Of a stretch of 64,000 nucleotides of DNA, positions 22,962 through 32,738 are shown one piece after another. The DNA comes from Rutidosis leptorrhynchoides. Its lineage: Eukaryota > Streptophyta > Magnoliopsida > Asterales > Asteraceae. The notes under the pieces were generated by a model, which did no database searches, was not told the DNA's origin, and saw only the letters and a program-made list of their open reading frames with translations. The DNA lies in NCBI RefSeq assembly GCF_046630445.1, contig NC_092341.1, forward strand, positions 1,495,501-1,559,500, given 5' to 3'. Each line of letters starts with the position of its first letter. The first letter of the stretch is position 1. The translations under genes and the position numbers were made by a program.

Positions 22962-24073
22962 TTTAGTGTAGCATCCCGCATTTTTCCGTTAAATTATTTT
23001 AACGCCCGTCTTTTTCTTTTTAAATAATACCCTTCGTATCTAGATTCGTATCCTTTGTTATGTAACATTTTAAATATTTTCGTTATCGGATTTTAATATC
23101 TCCCGTACTCCCGTGTAACTTAAAATAATTCGTTCGGTTATTTTCCGCACCCGATTCAAAGTTGAGGGACCAAACTTGCCAAAGTATCAAACTTTTGACT
23201 AGGTCAAAGAGTCAACCTCCTTCATCCCTTTCATTCATCCTCCCTTTTCCATTTTTGATACTTTCAAACTCTCTCATTTCTCAAACATAAAATCATCATC
23301 CAAATCTCACCAAGGAAGTAAACATCAAAACAAACTACATATTCTTGATCCTCTCATCATCCTCTTCGATTTGATGCTAACTACTTCGATTTTGGGTAAC
23401 ATTTCTAAAACACTAGATTTCTTTAAATTCGTGTTCTTGACTTATAAAGTTGTTAATTAGTGTCTATGGCTCATTGTGATGTCGTGTATGTAATTTGTAT
23501 GCCCGATTCGTTGTTTTTGGTGTAACTAGTTCAATATGAAAATTGCTTGCTAAATCCTTGATTTTGGATGATCAAATGTTGTTAGATTGTTAAAGTGCAT
23601 GTTTTAAAAGTGTTACTAGTATCTTTAGCTTCGTTTTGATGTATAGGTTGATTAAGGAAACATCAAACTCTTGACTATTGATTTTTGTGAATTTTCGTTA
23701 GAGTTTGATAGACTTTAAATGAACTTTTGATGATTTGAATGCCATGAAATGTTGTTAGTAAGTGTTTAGTTGTATTACATGTTTCATTACCTTCAAAACG
23801 GCATATCATATGTATAAATTGGATTCCCGAAACTTGAATTGCAATTGATGAACTTGAAACCTTGTTTTGGAACGTTTAACGAACTTTCGACGAGATTTTT
23901 GTTGTCTAAAATGATAAATTTGATTTAGGAAATGTATCTAGTTGTGTTCCTTGTCGAAAGAGCTTTCCGGTGATATAAAATACATGTCTTGATTGTTTGC
24001 GGATCATAAACTAGGATTGATTGAAGTTTGGCTCGTGCCTTGTGTTTTCTGCAAACAGGACCTGTAAGCCTTT

Positions 24074-24201
24074 TGGGACGCCGTCCCAACCACCTAGACG
24101 CCGTACCACCCTTCATATTGGGACGCCGTCCTGACAATTGGGATGCCGTCCCACTCTTCATATCAGGACCCCGTCCTGATTTTTGGGACACCGTCCTGAT
24201 A
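24074..24201. repeat. GGGACGCCGTCC near-palindrome cluster (5' LTR)
   Basis: Six or so variants of GGGACGCCGTCC[CT] spaced 17-25 bp apart; each unit is nearly self-complementary. Four of the eight LTR-LTR differences lie in or beside this cluster. An 88-codon minus-strand frame across it is a by-product. Confidence 0.92.
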
Positions 24202-24632
24202 CACTAAAATGGGCTGTTTGCTTTGATCTTTTGACGTAAAATGTTTGCTATGCTACGGACCTCCGATTAACATGAAACTTGGCCAACATGCTCATATATG
24301 ATTATATAACTTAGAAAAATTGTCGGATACCCAACCCGACCCCGTTGACTTTTCCGTTGACTTTGACCCGACCAAGTTTGACTTTTTGTCAAACTTAACC
24401 AAATACTTATGCAACCTTTCTAACATGATTATTTACTTGTAACTTGCATGAAACTTGACTAGTTGATTCACATGTTAATATAATCGAGTCGTAACGAGCC
24501 ATAGGACTAATTGAACATCTTTGACCGTTTGTGCTTACCGATATTGATATAACCTATATGTTTAGGTCAAGACTAGCTTTGTCTTTGCACGCGTTTACTT
24601 GTTGAAGTACTTTATTAACTCTCGCGCTCAAG

Positions 24633-25131
24633 GTGAGATCATAGTCCCACCTTTTCAACAACTTTTATACTTTTAAATCGTGGGCTGAGAAAACATATAT
24701 TTTGTTACATCTTGTACTACTTACTTTTATGTTTTGAACACAAGTGTGAAAACAAACATTCCACGTGCGAGTTAGAACAAAAATGCCTCAATTCGATTAT
24801 CATTAGTTACACTTGCAGGGTGTAAGCGAGAACTTATATTGTGTGGCCATACGGGTTTAACAAACCCTCATTCGGACGGTTCGCTACCGTTATGCGGATG
24901 AAATATATTTTTGTGTTTTAGTGTGGGTTCTAGCACTGTGTGATGGGGTAACGTTGGTTAAGTTTTGATAATTGAGTGCTCGCGTATAACAACACTTTTG
25001 GAATGCAAATGATTTGGATAATCTACGTTATGGAAATACAAAATCTTGTGGTTCAAAAACAACGTTTAATACTTACTAAACCTATGATTTCACCAACGTT
25101 TTCATTGACAGATTCTTCTATGTTTTCTCAG
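24633..25131 (+). other. Predicted leader intron within 5' LTR (499 bp)
   Basis: CTCAAG|GTGAGATCATAG donor-like and ATGTTTTCTCAG|GTTTT acceptor-like; GTGGGCTGAGAAAACAT lies between. If used, splicing would remove most of the distance between cap site and PBS. Confidence 0.48.
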
Positions 25132-25431
25132 GTTTTGAATGCTTAGTGATACATGCTTCCGCACTCTTTTGATACTTGCTTGGATGTCGAGTATACATGC
25201 ATTTTGGAGCATCTTTTGAACTTATTTAAACTGGGTCGCATAGTTTTCATTTGTACTTAACGTTGTAACTTAACTTGTGGTCAATTATCTTTGTAAACTT
25301 TGAAATAATCTTTACACTTGAATGGATGCTACATATTTTGGGTCAAACGTCTGTTTTAAAGACTTATGACCAGGTAATGGGACCTACGTAGTCGACGCCG
25401 TCACTTGACGATTTGTCGGGGTCGCTACAAG

Positions 25432-25444
25432 TGGTATCAGAGCC
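25432..25444 (+). other. Primer-binding site (initiator Met tRNA)
   Basis: TGGTATCAGAGCC, 2 bp after the 5' LTR. Confidence 0.96.
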
Positions 25445-25851
25445 TTGGTTGTAGGGATTTAGAGTTCATTTGTGTCCACCCCGAGTCATAGGGTACATAG
25501 GTGAATCTAGACTACAACTGGCATATAGACTGAAGTAGGAATTACTTGACTATTTGTGCATCTATACTCGAACTCTTCTATCATATCTAACTCGTATTCG
25601 ATCTTGATCTTACGTTGATAAATTTTGTTGACGCGCCACCTTGACTTTATGAGGTAATGTTAAATGCACATGAGAATCAGGGTAATATAATTTCCGGGAT
25701 TATATTACGGTGATTCATATGGACATTCTGACATTATGACATAAAGAATTTAAGGCGAGTCAAGGAAAATTTTCTCTACATCATCATTCCCTATCATGAT
25801 TAGTATTATTGAGAATACTAATCAACGATATTCTTGTGTCTTGAAGGAACA

Positions 25852-26904
25852 ATGCCTCCCCGTCGCGGGCCACGTAATGAAACTTCCGAACAAGCTTTTC
25901 AACGCATGATAGCCACCGCCATAGGTGCGGCTATGGCTAGTATCTCCTCCGACATCAATAACAACCACAACCACAACAACCATGGAGTCGGTAATTCAAA
26001 CGAGGGTTGCTCCTACAAAACTTTCATGGGGTGCAAACCTCACACCTTCGATGGGACCGGAGGACCGGTTGTGCTCACCCGATGGTTTGAGCAAACAGAA
26101 GCCGTTTTTAGCATAAGCGGTTGTCGGGACCAAGACAAAGTCAAATATTCCACCCACACTTTCGCCGGTATCGCCCTCACATGGTGGAATACGTATGTGC
26201 TGTCGGTGGGTATCGATGAAGCTCACACTCTCTCATGGGCCGACTTAAAGAAAAAGATGATCACCGAATACTTCCTGCGCGAAGAGACCCGTAAGCTCGA
26301 ACACGAACTAAGAACTTTAAAAGCGGTCGGGAATGACCTAAAGGCATATAATCAACGATTTTCTGAGCTATCCTTGATGTGCCCAAACCTCGTGACCCCC
26401 GAACCTCTAAGGGTTGAACTTTACATGGATGGTCTTCCCAAGAGCATCAAACAAGGAGTAATGTCATCCAAACCCAGTAATCACCAAGAGGCCCTGAATA
26501 TGGCCCGTCAATTGATCGAAACGGTAGACGAGATTGAAGTGCCAGCACCTAAAGCCGAGGATGAGTCGGGTGACAACAAAAGAAAATGGGAAGCCCCCCA
26601 ATCGAGCAACTACAACAACAACTTTGCCAACGAACCTCTCACCCCCGTCGGCAAGAAAAGTTATGCCGGGACACGACCTTTTTGCAACAAATGCCACAAG
26701 CATCATTTTGGTGAATGTGGCAAGCTAATTTGCCATCGGTGCCAAGGTAGTGGTCATATTGCCAAGTATTGTGGAAGTACCGCCCCCGTCACTCAAAAGG
26801 GGCCCGACGCACCAAAGCCGAGTATTTGCTACAAATGTGGCCAATCGGGTCATTTTAGGAATGAATGCCCAAAGAATAAAGCAAAAACCAACGCGCGCCG
26901 TTGA
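25852..26904 (+). CDS. gag: Gag polyprotein, intact, of the 8.9-kb element
   Basis: A 350-residue gag from the ATG at 25852 (MPPRRGPRN); the frame is open back to an upstream ATG at 25834, but MPPR matches the start of the related gag at 14946. An Asn/His-rich N-terminal linker (about residues 40-55) leads to the capsid region with VVLTRWFEQTEAVF, WADLKKKMITEYF and LYMDGLPKSI. Two CCHC knuckles follow: CHRCQGSGHIAKYC and CYKCGQSGHFRNEC. It ends at a TGA at the gag/protease border. Gag assembles the particle and packages RNA. It has no internal stop, in contrast to the adjacent pol, so it has either been under selection or is recently derived. Confidence 0.9.
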   Translation: MPPRRGPRNETSEQAFQRMIATAIGAAMASISSDINNNHNHNNHGVGNSNEGCSYKTFMGCKPHTFDGTGGPVVLTRWFEQTEAVFSISGCRDQDKVKYSTHTFAGIALTWWNTYVLSVGIDEAHTLSWADLKKKMITEYFLREETRKLEHELRTLKAVGNDLKAYNQRFSELSLMCPNLVTPEPLRVELYMDGLPKSIKQGVMSSKPSNHQEALNMARQLIETVDEIEVPAPKAEDESGDNKRKWEAPQSSNYNNNFANEPLTPVGKKSYAGTRPFCNKCHKHHFGECGKLICHRCQGSGHIAKYCGSTAPVTQKGPDAPKPSICYKCGQSGHFRNECPKNKAKTNARR

Positions 26905-29300
26905 ACTTACAACATCGACACCTAGGATGCCCGAGACGATGATGGACTAGTCACGGGTACGTTTCTTCACAACAAACCGTATATTTCATACTTATTCGAT
27001 TCGAGTACCGTTAGACGTTTTATAACCAAGGATTTGACTCGTGCTCTTTATATTCCACCTCTTTCCCCCAGATACTACTTAGACGATTTAAGTGACCGAC
27101 GGAAAATATTGTGTGCCTATAAATTTTATCGGAGGATATGCGTTAAGAAATTGGACTCGACACCTATAGAACTAAGGAACTCAAAACCTATTCATTAAGG
27201 AGAAATTGTTGCCCTACATTTATGTATAGATTATTGTGAACTAAGTAACTTTCGGTTGGAAACCAATACTCTCTTCCTCGTATCCATTACCTCATGATTA
27301 TTTGCGTGGATCCCGTGTATTCCAAATCGACCTCCGTTCTGGTTATCATCAATTGGGGGTTAAGGGAGACGATGTCTCCTAAGCCATTTTCCGAGCTCGC
27401 AACGTTAGTTGTAAATCCCTCTTAGTACCGTTTGATTTATTTAGGACTCCGTCCGTATTCATGAACCTCCTAAACCACGTATGCAACTTATCTAGACAAA
27501 TCTGTTATCATATTTATAGATGACATCTTAACTTATTCAAGTAAAGAAGGCAAACGAACAACATCATCATCTTACGCTCGAACTTTGAGAAAAGAGCAAC
27601 TCTATACCAAATTCTCCGAGTGAGAATTTCTGTTAAACGAAGTCAAATTTTCTAGACCATGATGTTAATGGTCAAGGCATTACAATCAATCTCGAAATCA
27701 AGCCACACGTAATCATGAAACTCTCTCAACTCAGACTTGTATTCGTAAAATCTTAGATCTCGCCTGTTATCACCGAAGATTCATTTCTGACTTTTCTCGT
27801 GTTACCCGACTTTTAAACTCGTTAACTCACTAAGGGAAAACTTTAAACCTCTCCGTGTTCGAACCTTGAGCGTGATTCTTCACACCAACATTTCTAGTTA
27901 AAATCGTATAGCAACAGATGGAACTCAAACATGGAAATATTTCTACATGAACGCCGAAAGGCATACTCTCTCGACTCAAAATTAACGTAACTAAAATTCG
28001 TTATTTTGCACGAAGAATTCGAATACTAAACTGTAGATCCGATCAACTTTCTCGTCATCACGTACCACACACATACCTCTGTTATTTCACTTTTACTGTC
28101 TGATATTACTGGAATTTAAGATAACACACAATCCAACGATACTTCACTCTTCTTTGACTTAACGTCCTTGTGTTTCTGATAATCGGCCAACTATTATTCA
28201 ACCCCGAACTATACAATTACGTGTACTATCTTGTTTCTCTTCCAGACTTCAATTTTCGACAACTAGAGGCACGTTATGGCAACCTCGAGATGTAAGCTCA
28301 TCCTATTCTCAGTCCTCATTTCACTCCTATCTTTATCGCTCGCATTTCCGTTTAAGGAAACTCCTTGTAACATTTCTCCATGGATAGAGAAACTCCTCAC
28401 ATTACATTAGTATTCGCCACGAGGGTGAATAGTCCTAACGAACTTTTTTTTTTTTGAACCCTAACTAACTTGTTCAAACATATCTTAAGAGATTCTATTC
28501 CAACACGGTGTATCCTTGTCAATTATCCCGTATCGAAATACTCGTTTCACTTCTAGTTTTACAAGAAACCCTGGAGACCCGCTTAGACATGAGTACCACG
28601 TACCACCCACAAACCGATGAACCGAGCAAACGAACGATTTACGTCTTGGAAAGACATGTCACAAACTCGTATTGTCACCTTTAGTAGATCACTCGTACAA
28701 CAGTAGTTACCACTCATGTGTTCACCCGCACTTTCCGAAACCCTATATGACCGCTAATGTCGTACCCCTGTTCATTTAACCAACGCATGTGGCAAACAAA
28801 ACACAGAATCTGAACTCAATCAAGAAACAACAATTGAGATCATTCAAGTCCGAGAAGGGCTCGAGACAACCCATAGTCACCAAAAGAGTTATACCAAACT
28901 TAGATGAAAACCTCACAAAATCCCTGTAACAGTGTAATATTGAGAACCCGCACCTTGGAAAGGTGTAATCCGTTTCGGGAATCAGGGAAAGTTAAACTCG
29001 CGACACGTTAACCCTTTTGAAACCTTGGGGCGTATTGGAACCGCTTCCTACTGTTTGGAACTTCTGACTCAATTAAGTTTCCGCTTACCCTGTGTACCAT
29101 GTAACAAACTTAGAAACGTGTCCTGCGGAACAGGAACGTGCAATCCTGCTAGATACATCAACTATCGATGACAAACTTCTCTTCATAGGAAAACCAGTTG
29201 AAACCAGGGATCGTAAAAACCGAACCTTAATACAACGAAATACCCTAACTATCCAAATTCATGAGAACACTCAAGGACGTGCCTTCACTTATTCATAACA
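26905..29300 (+). pseudogene. Decayed pol of the 8.9-kb element
   Basis: Remnants occur in the correct order but in changing frames. Right after gag, two stops (TGA, TAG) precede DGLVTGTF and the protease site, which reads FDSST instead of an active D-S/T-G. RT traces at about 27220-27670 include [15 protein letters not shown] and a FIDDI-like stretch. The integrase trace STTYHPQTDEPSKR is near 28590-28630. The chromodomain-like end is near 29150-29290 (DDKLLFIGKPVETRDRK). There are many stops and indels, and the total is about 1 kb shorter than a full pol. No enzyme can be made. Confidence 0.85.
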
Positions 29301-29365
29301 TTGACAACGTAAAGTCTCGAGTAAGAGATATCGACTACTACTTCCAACTAAATTTCGGGACGAAA

Positions 29366-29386
29366 TTTCTTTTGAGGTGTGGATAA
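29366..29386 (+). other. Polypurine tract
   Basis: TTTTGAGGTGTGGATAA immediately before the 3' LTR. Confidence 0.65.
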
Positions 29387-31849
29387 TGTAGCATCCCGCA
29401 TTTTTCCGTTAAATTATTTTAACGCCCGTCTTTTTCTTTTTAAATAATACCCTTCGTATCTAGATTCGTATCCTTTGTTATGTAACATTTTAAATATTTT
29501 CGTTATCGGATTTTAATATCTCCCGTACTCCCGTGTAACTTAAAATAATTCGTTCGGTTATTTTCCGCACCCGATTCAAAGTTGAGGGACCAAACTTGCC
29601 AAAGTATCAAACTTTTGACTAGGTCAAAGAGTCAACCTCCTTCATCCCTTTCATTCATCCTCCCTTTTCCATTTTTGATACTTTCAAACTCTCTCATTTC
29701 TCAAACATAAAATCATCATCCAAATCTCACCAAGGAAGTAAACATCAAAACAAACTACATATTCTTGATCCTCTCATCATCCTCTTCGATTTGATGCTAA
29801 CTACTTCGATTTTGGGTAACATTTCTAAAACACTAGATTTCTTTAAATTCGTGTTCTTGACTTATAAAGTTGTTAATTAGTGTCTATGGCTCATTGTGAT
29901 GTCGTGTATGTAATTTGTATGCCCGATTCGTTGTTTTTGGTGTAACTAGTTCAATATGAAAATTGCTTGCTAAATCCTTGATTTTGGATGATCAAATGTT
30001 GTTAGATTGTTAAAGTGCATGTTTTAAAAGTGTTACTAGTATCTTTAGCTTCGTTTTGATGTATAGGTTGATTAAGGAAACATCAAACTCTTGACTATTG
30101 ATTTTTGTGAATTTTCGTTAGAGTTTGATAGACTTTAAATGAACTTTTGATGATTTGAATGCCATGAAATGTTGTTAGTAAGTGTTTAGTTGTATTACAT
30201 GTTTCATTACCTTCAAAACGGCATATCATATGTATAAATTGGATTCCCGAAACTTGAATTGCAATTGATGAACTTGAAACCTTGTTTTGGAACGTTTAAC
30301 GAACTTTCGACGAGATTTTTGTTGTCTAAAATGATAAATTTGATTTAGGAAATATATCTAGTTGTGTTCCTTGTCGAAAGAGCTTTCCGGTGATATAAAA
30401 TACATGTCTTGATTGTTTGCGGATCATAAACTAGGATTGATTGAAGTTTGGCTCGTGCCTTGTGTTTTCTGCAAACAGGACCTGTAAGCCTTTTGGGACG
30501 CCGTCCCAACCACCTAGACGCCGTCCCACCCTTCATATTGGGACGCCGTCCTGACAATTGGGACGTCGTCCCACTCTTCATATCAGGACCCCGTCCTGAT
30601 TTTTGGGACACCGTCCTGATACACTAAAATGGGCTGTTTGCTTTGATCTTTTGACGTAAAATGTTTGCTATGCTACGGACCTCCGATTAACATGAAACTT
30701 GGCCAACATGCTCATATATGATTATATAACTTAGAAAAATTGTCGGATACCCAACCCGACCCCGTTGACTTTTCCGTTGACTTTGACCCGACCAAGTTTG
30801 ACTTTTTGTCAAACTTAACCAAATACTTATGCAACCTTTCTAACATGATTATTTACTTGTAACTTACATGAAACTTGACTAGTTGATTCACATGTTAATA
30901 TAATCGAGTCGTAACGAGCCATAGGACTAATTGAACATCTTTGACCGTTTGTGCTTACCGATATTGATATAACCTATATGTTTAGGTCAAGACTAGCTTT
31001 GTCTTTGCACGCGTTTACTTGTTGAAGTACTTTATTAACTCTCGCGCTCAAGGTGAGATCATAGTCCCACCTTTTCAACAACTTTTATACTTTTAAATCG
31101 TGGGCTGAGAAAACATATACTTTGTTACATCTTGTACTACTTACTTTTATGTTTTGAACACAAGTGTGAAAACAAACATTCCACGTGCGAGTTAGAACAA
31201 AAATGCCTCAATTCGATTATCATTAGTTACACTTGCAGGGTGTAAGCGAGAACTTATATTGTGTGGCCATACGGGTTTAACAAACCCTCATTCGGACGGT
31301 TCGCTACCGTTATGCGGATGAAATATATTTTTGTGTTTTAGTGTGGGTTCTAGCACTGTGTGATGGGGTAACGTTGGTTAAGTTTTGATAATTGAGTGCT
31401 CGCGTATAACAACACTTTTGGAATGCAAATGATTTGGATAATCTACGTTATGGAAATACAAAATCTTGTGGTTCAAAAACAACGTTTAATACTTACTAAA
31501 CCTATGATTTCACCAACGTTTTCGTTGACAGATTCTTCTATGTTTTCTCAGGTTTTGAATGCTTAGTGATACATGCTTCCGCACTCTTTTGATACTTGCT
31601 TGGATGTCGAGTATACATGCATTTTGGAGCATCTTTTGAACTTATTTAAACTGGGTCGCATAGTTTTCATTTGTACTTAACGTTGTAACTTAACTTGTGG
31701 TCAATTATCTTTGTAAACTTTGAAATAATCTTTACACTTGAATGGATGCGACATATTTTGGGTCAAACGTCTGTTTTAAAGACTTATGACCAGGTAATGG
31801 GACCTACGTAGTCGACGCCGTCACTTGACGATTTGTCGGGGTCGCTACA
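29387..31849 (+). repeat. 3' LTR (2463 bp) of the 8.9-kb element
   Basis: Same length as the 5' LTR with 8 substitutions. It includes the GGGACGCCGTCC cluster at 30494-30621 and the predicted intron blocks at 31053-31551. Confidence 0.97.
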
Positions 31850-31854
31850 TTTAG

Positions 31855-32079
31855 TGTGAATGGTGTTTGGTGTGATGATGAAGTATAGTGAGATCGTCTC
31901 ATATTGAGTTTATCCTCAATGAGTTTGGCGATACCGTAGGTTTGTTGTAATATGGCAGGATTAAAGGTGGCTAGTTCCCGATGAATATCCATATCTGGTT
32001 TTAAACCCGATATAAAACAATTTGTAAAAGAAAGAACATTAACAATCGTAATTTCACAGTAATTAACAAAGAAGAACAC
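31855..32079 (-). pseudogene. Ancient Ty3/gypsy gag, middle part
   Basis: Minus-strand translation gives NCFISGLKPDMDIHRELA followed by AILQQTYGIAKLIEDKLN, the typical end of a plant gypsy capsid domain. Removing the 8.9-kb element and one TTTAG joins it to the knuckle remnant at 22800-22900. Upstream (32045 and higher) the frame has no gag similarity, so another break lies there. Confidence 0.72.
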
Positions 32080-32562
32080 GAACTCAATTGAACTTCAATC
32101 GGATTATATGGAAAAGATATCAAAGTACAAACTTAGGGCAATCGCCGGTTTACAAGACTAATTGTATAATGAGAGAAACATTTAGAGCGAATACAGACAT
32201 AATCAACATCAATTGATTATATACACTCAAGCCTTAATAACGACGGTTATTCTGTTGAGAACATAACTAATAGAAACATCTTTGCAGTTTACAACTTTAG
32301 CCCCTCCACTTTGGTGAAGTTTGCATATTACGCCGAACTATATTACACAGTTAACGAGAGTGATAGGAGGCCTCGAGTTTGAGCTTCAATTGGATTTTAT
32401 AATGCAATTTTCATTGCAATTGGTTATCGAGTCCTTGGGTGTTTCTTGCAAATGGTACTGGTTTTTGCCCAAATCTACCAGGGTTCCCTCGAGAATTTTC
32501 CTTGGGTGCAATATCCATTGTAGGAAATGAGCATGACATGTGATTTCATGGATATGATCCAT
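32080..32562. other. Unclassified stretch, possibly an LTR fragment
   Basis: About 480 bp without a supported gene. The sequence GCAGTTTACAACTTTAGCCCC and the nearby pyrimidine-rich text resemble ends of copia-type LTRs, but no boundaries or duplication could be found. Confidence 0.3.
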
Positions 32563-32570
32563 GATCAGGT

Positions 32571-32738
32571 TAGGGATGACAAATAAACTCGTAACCAATG
32601 GAAAAACCTGAAACCCGATATATTATGTGGGTTCGGGTATGAGGATGGTTTTAGATACAAACCCGATTACCCACCCCGTTTACCGAAAAAAAACCTAAAT
32701 TTATATACCTGGCCCATTTAAATTTTGAATAATATATA
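32571..32738 (+). mobile_element. hAT-like MITE, left part (split copy)
   Basis: Starts TAGGGATGACA and is cut at 32738 by the copia-type element. The right part resumes at 42854 and ends TGCCATCCTTA at 43085. Flanks GATCAGGT (32563-32570) and GATCAAGT (43086-43093) form an 8-bp duplication with one mismatch, as expected of hAT elements. The inside has many ACCCG/CGGGT motifs, as in the copy at 33977-34626. Confidence 0.82.

Larger units (their letters stand above)
22967..25429 (+). repeat. 5' LTR (2463 bp) of the 8.9-kb element
   Basis: TGTAGCATCCC...GGGTCGCTACA. Contains W-box cores at 24345-24395, a GGGACGCCGTCC repeat cluster (24074-24201) and predicted intron blocks. Eight substitutions, no indels, relative to the 3' LTR. 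Confidence 0.97.
22962..31854 (+). mobile_element. Full-length 8.9-kb Ty3/gypsy element, gag-only, TSD TTTAG
   Basis: TTTAG at 22962-22966 and 31850-31854 flank two 2463-bp LTRs. Inside are a perfect initiator-Met PBS, an intact gag, a heavily decayed and shortened pol (about 2.4 kb where the elements at 1-3.9 kb need about 3.4 kb after gag) and a PPT. I count 8 differences between the LTRs (0.3%), so insertion was recent. A young insertion with an old, dead pol means the copy moved using proteins from another element. It resembles the gag-only LTR elements described in plants as TR-GAG. Confidence 0.93.

Noticed and set aside
23925..24191. 88-codon minus-strand frame, repeated at 30345-30611
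   Set aside because: Present twice only because it lies in both LTRs; it is created by the GGGACGCCGTCC repeats and shows no family.
24074..24201. CRISPR-like array
   Set aside because: Repeats are too short and irregular, lie in an LTR of a plant element and occur in both LTRs.
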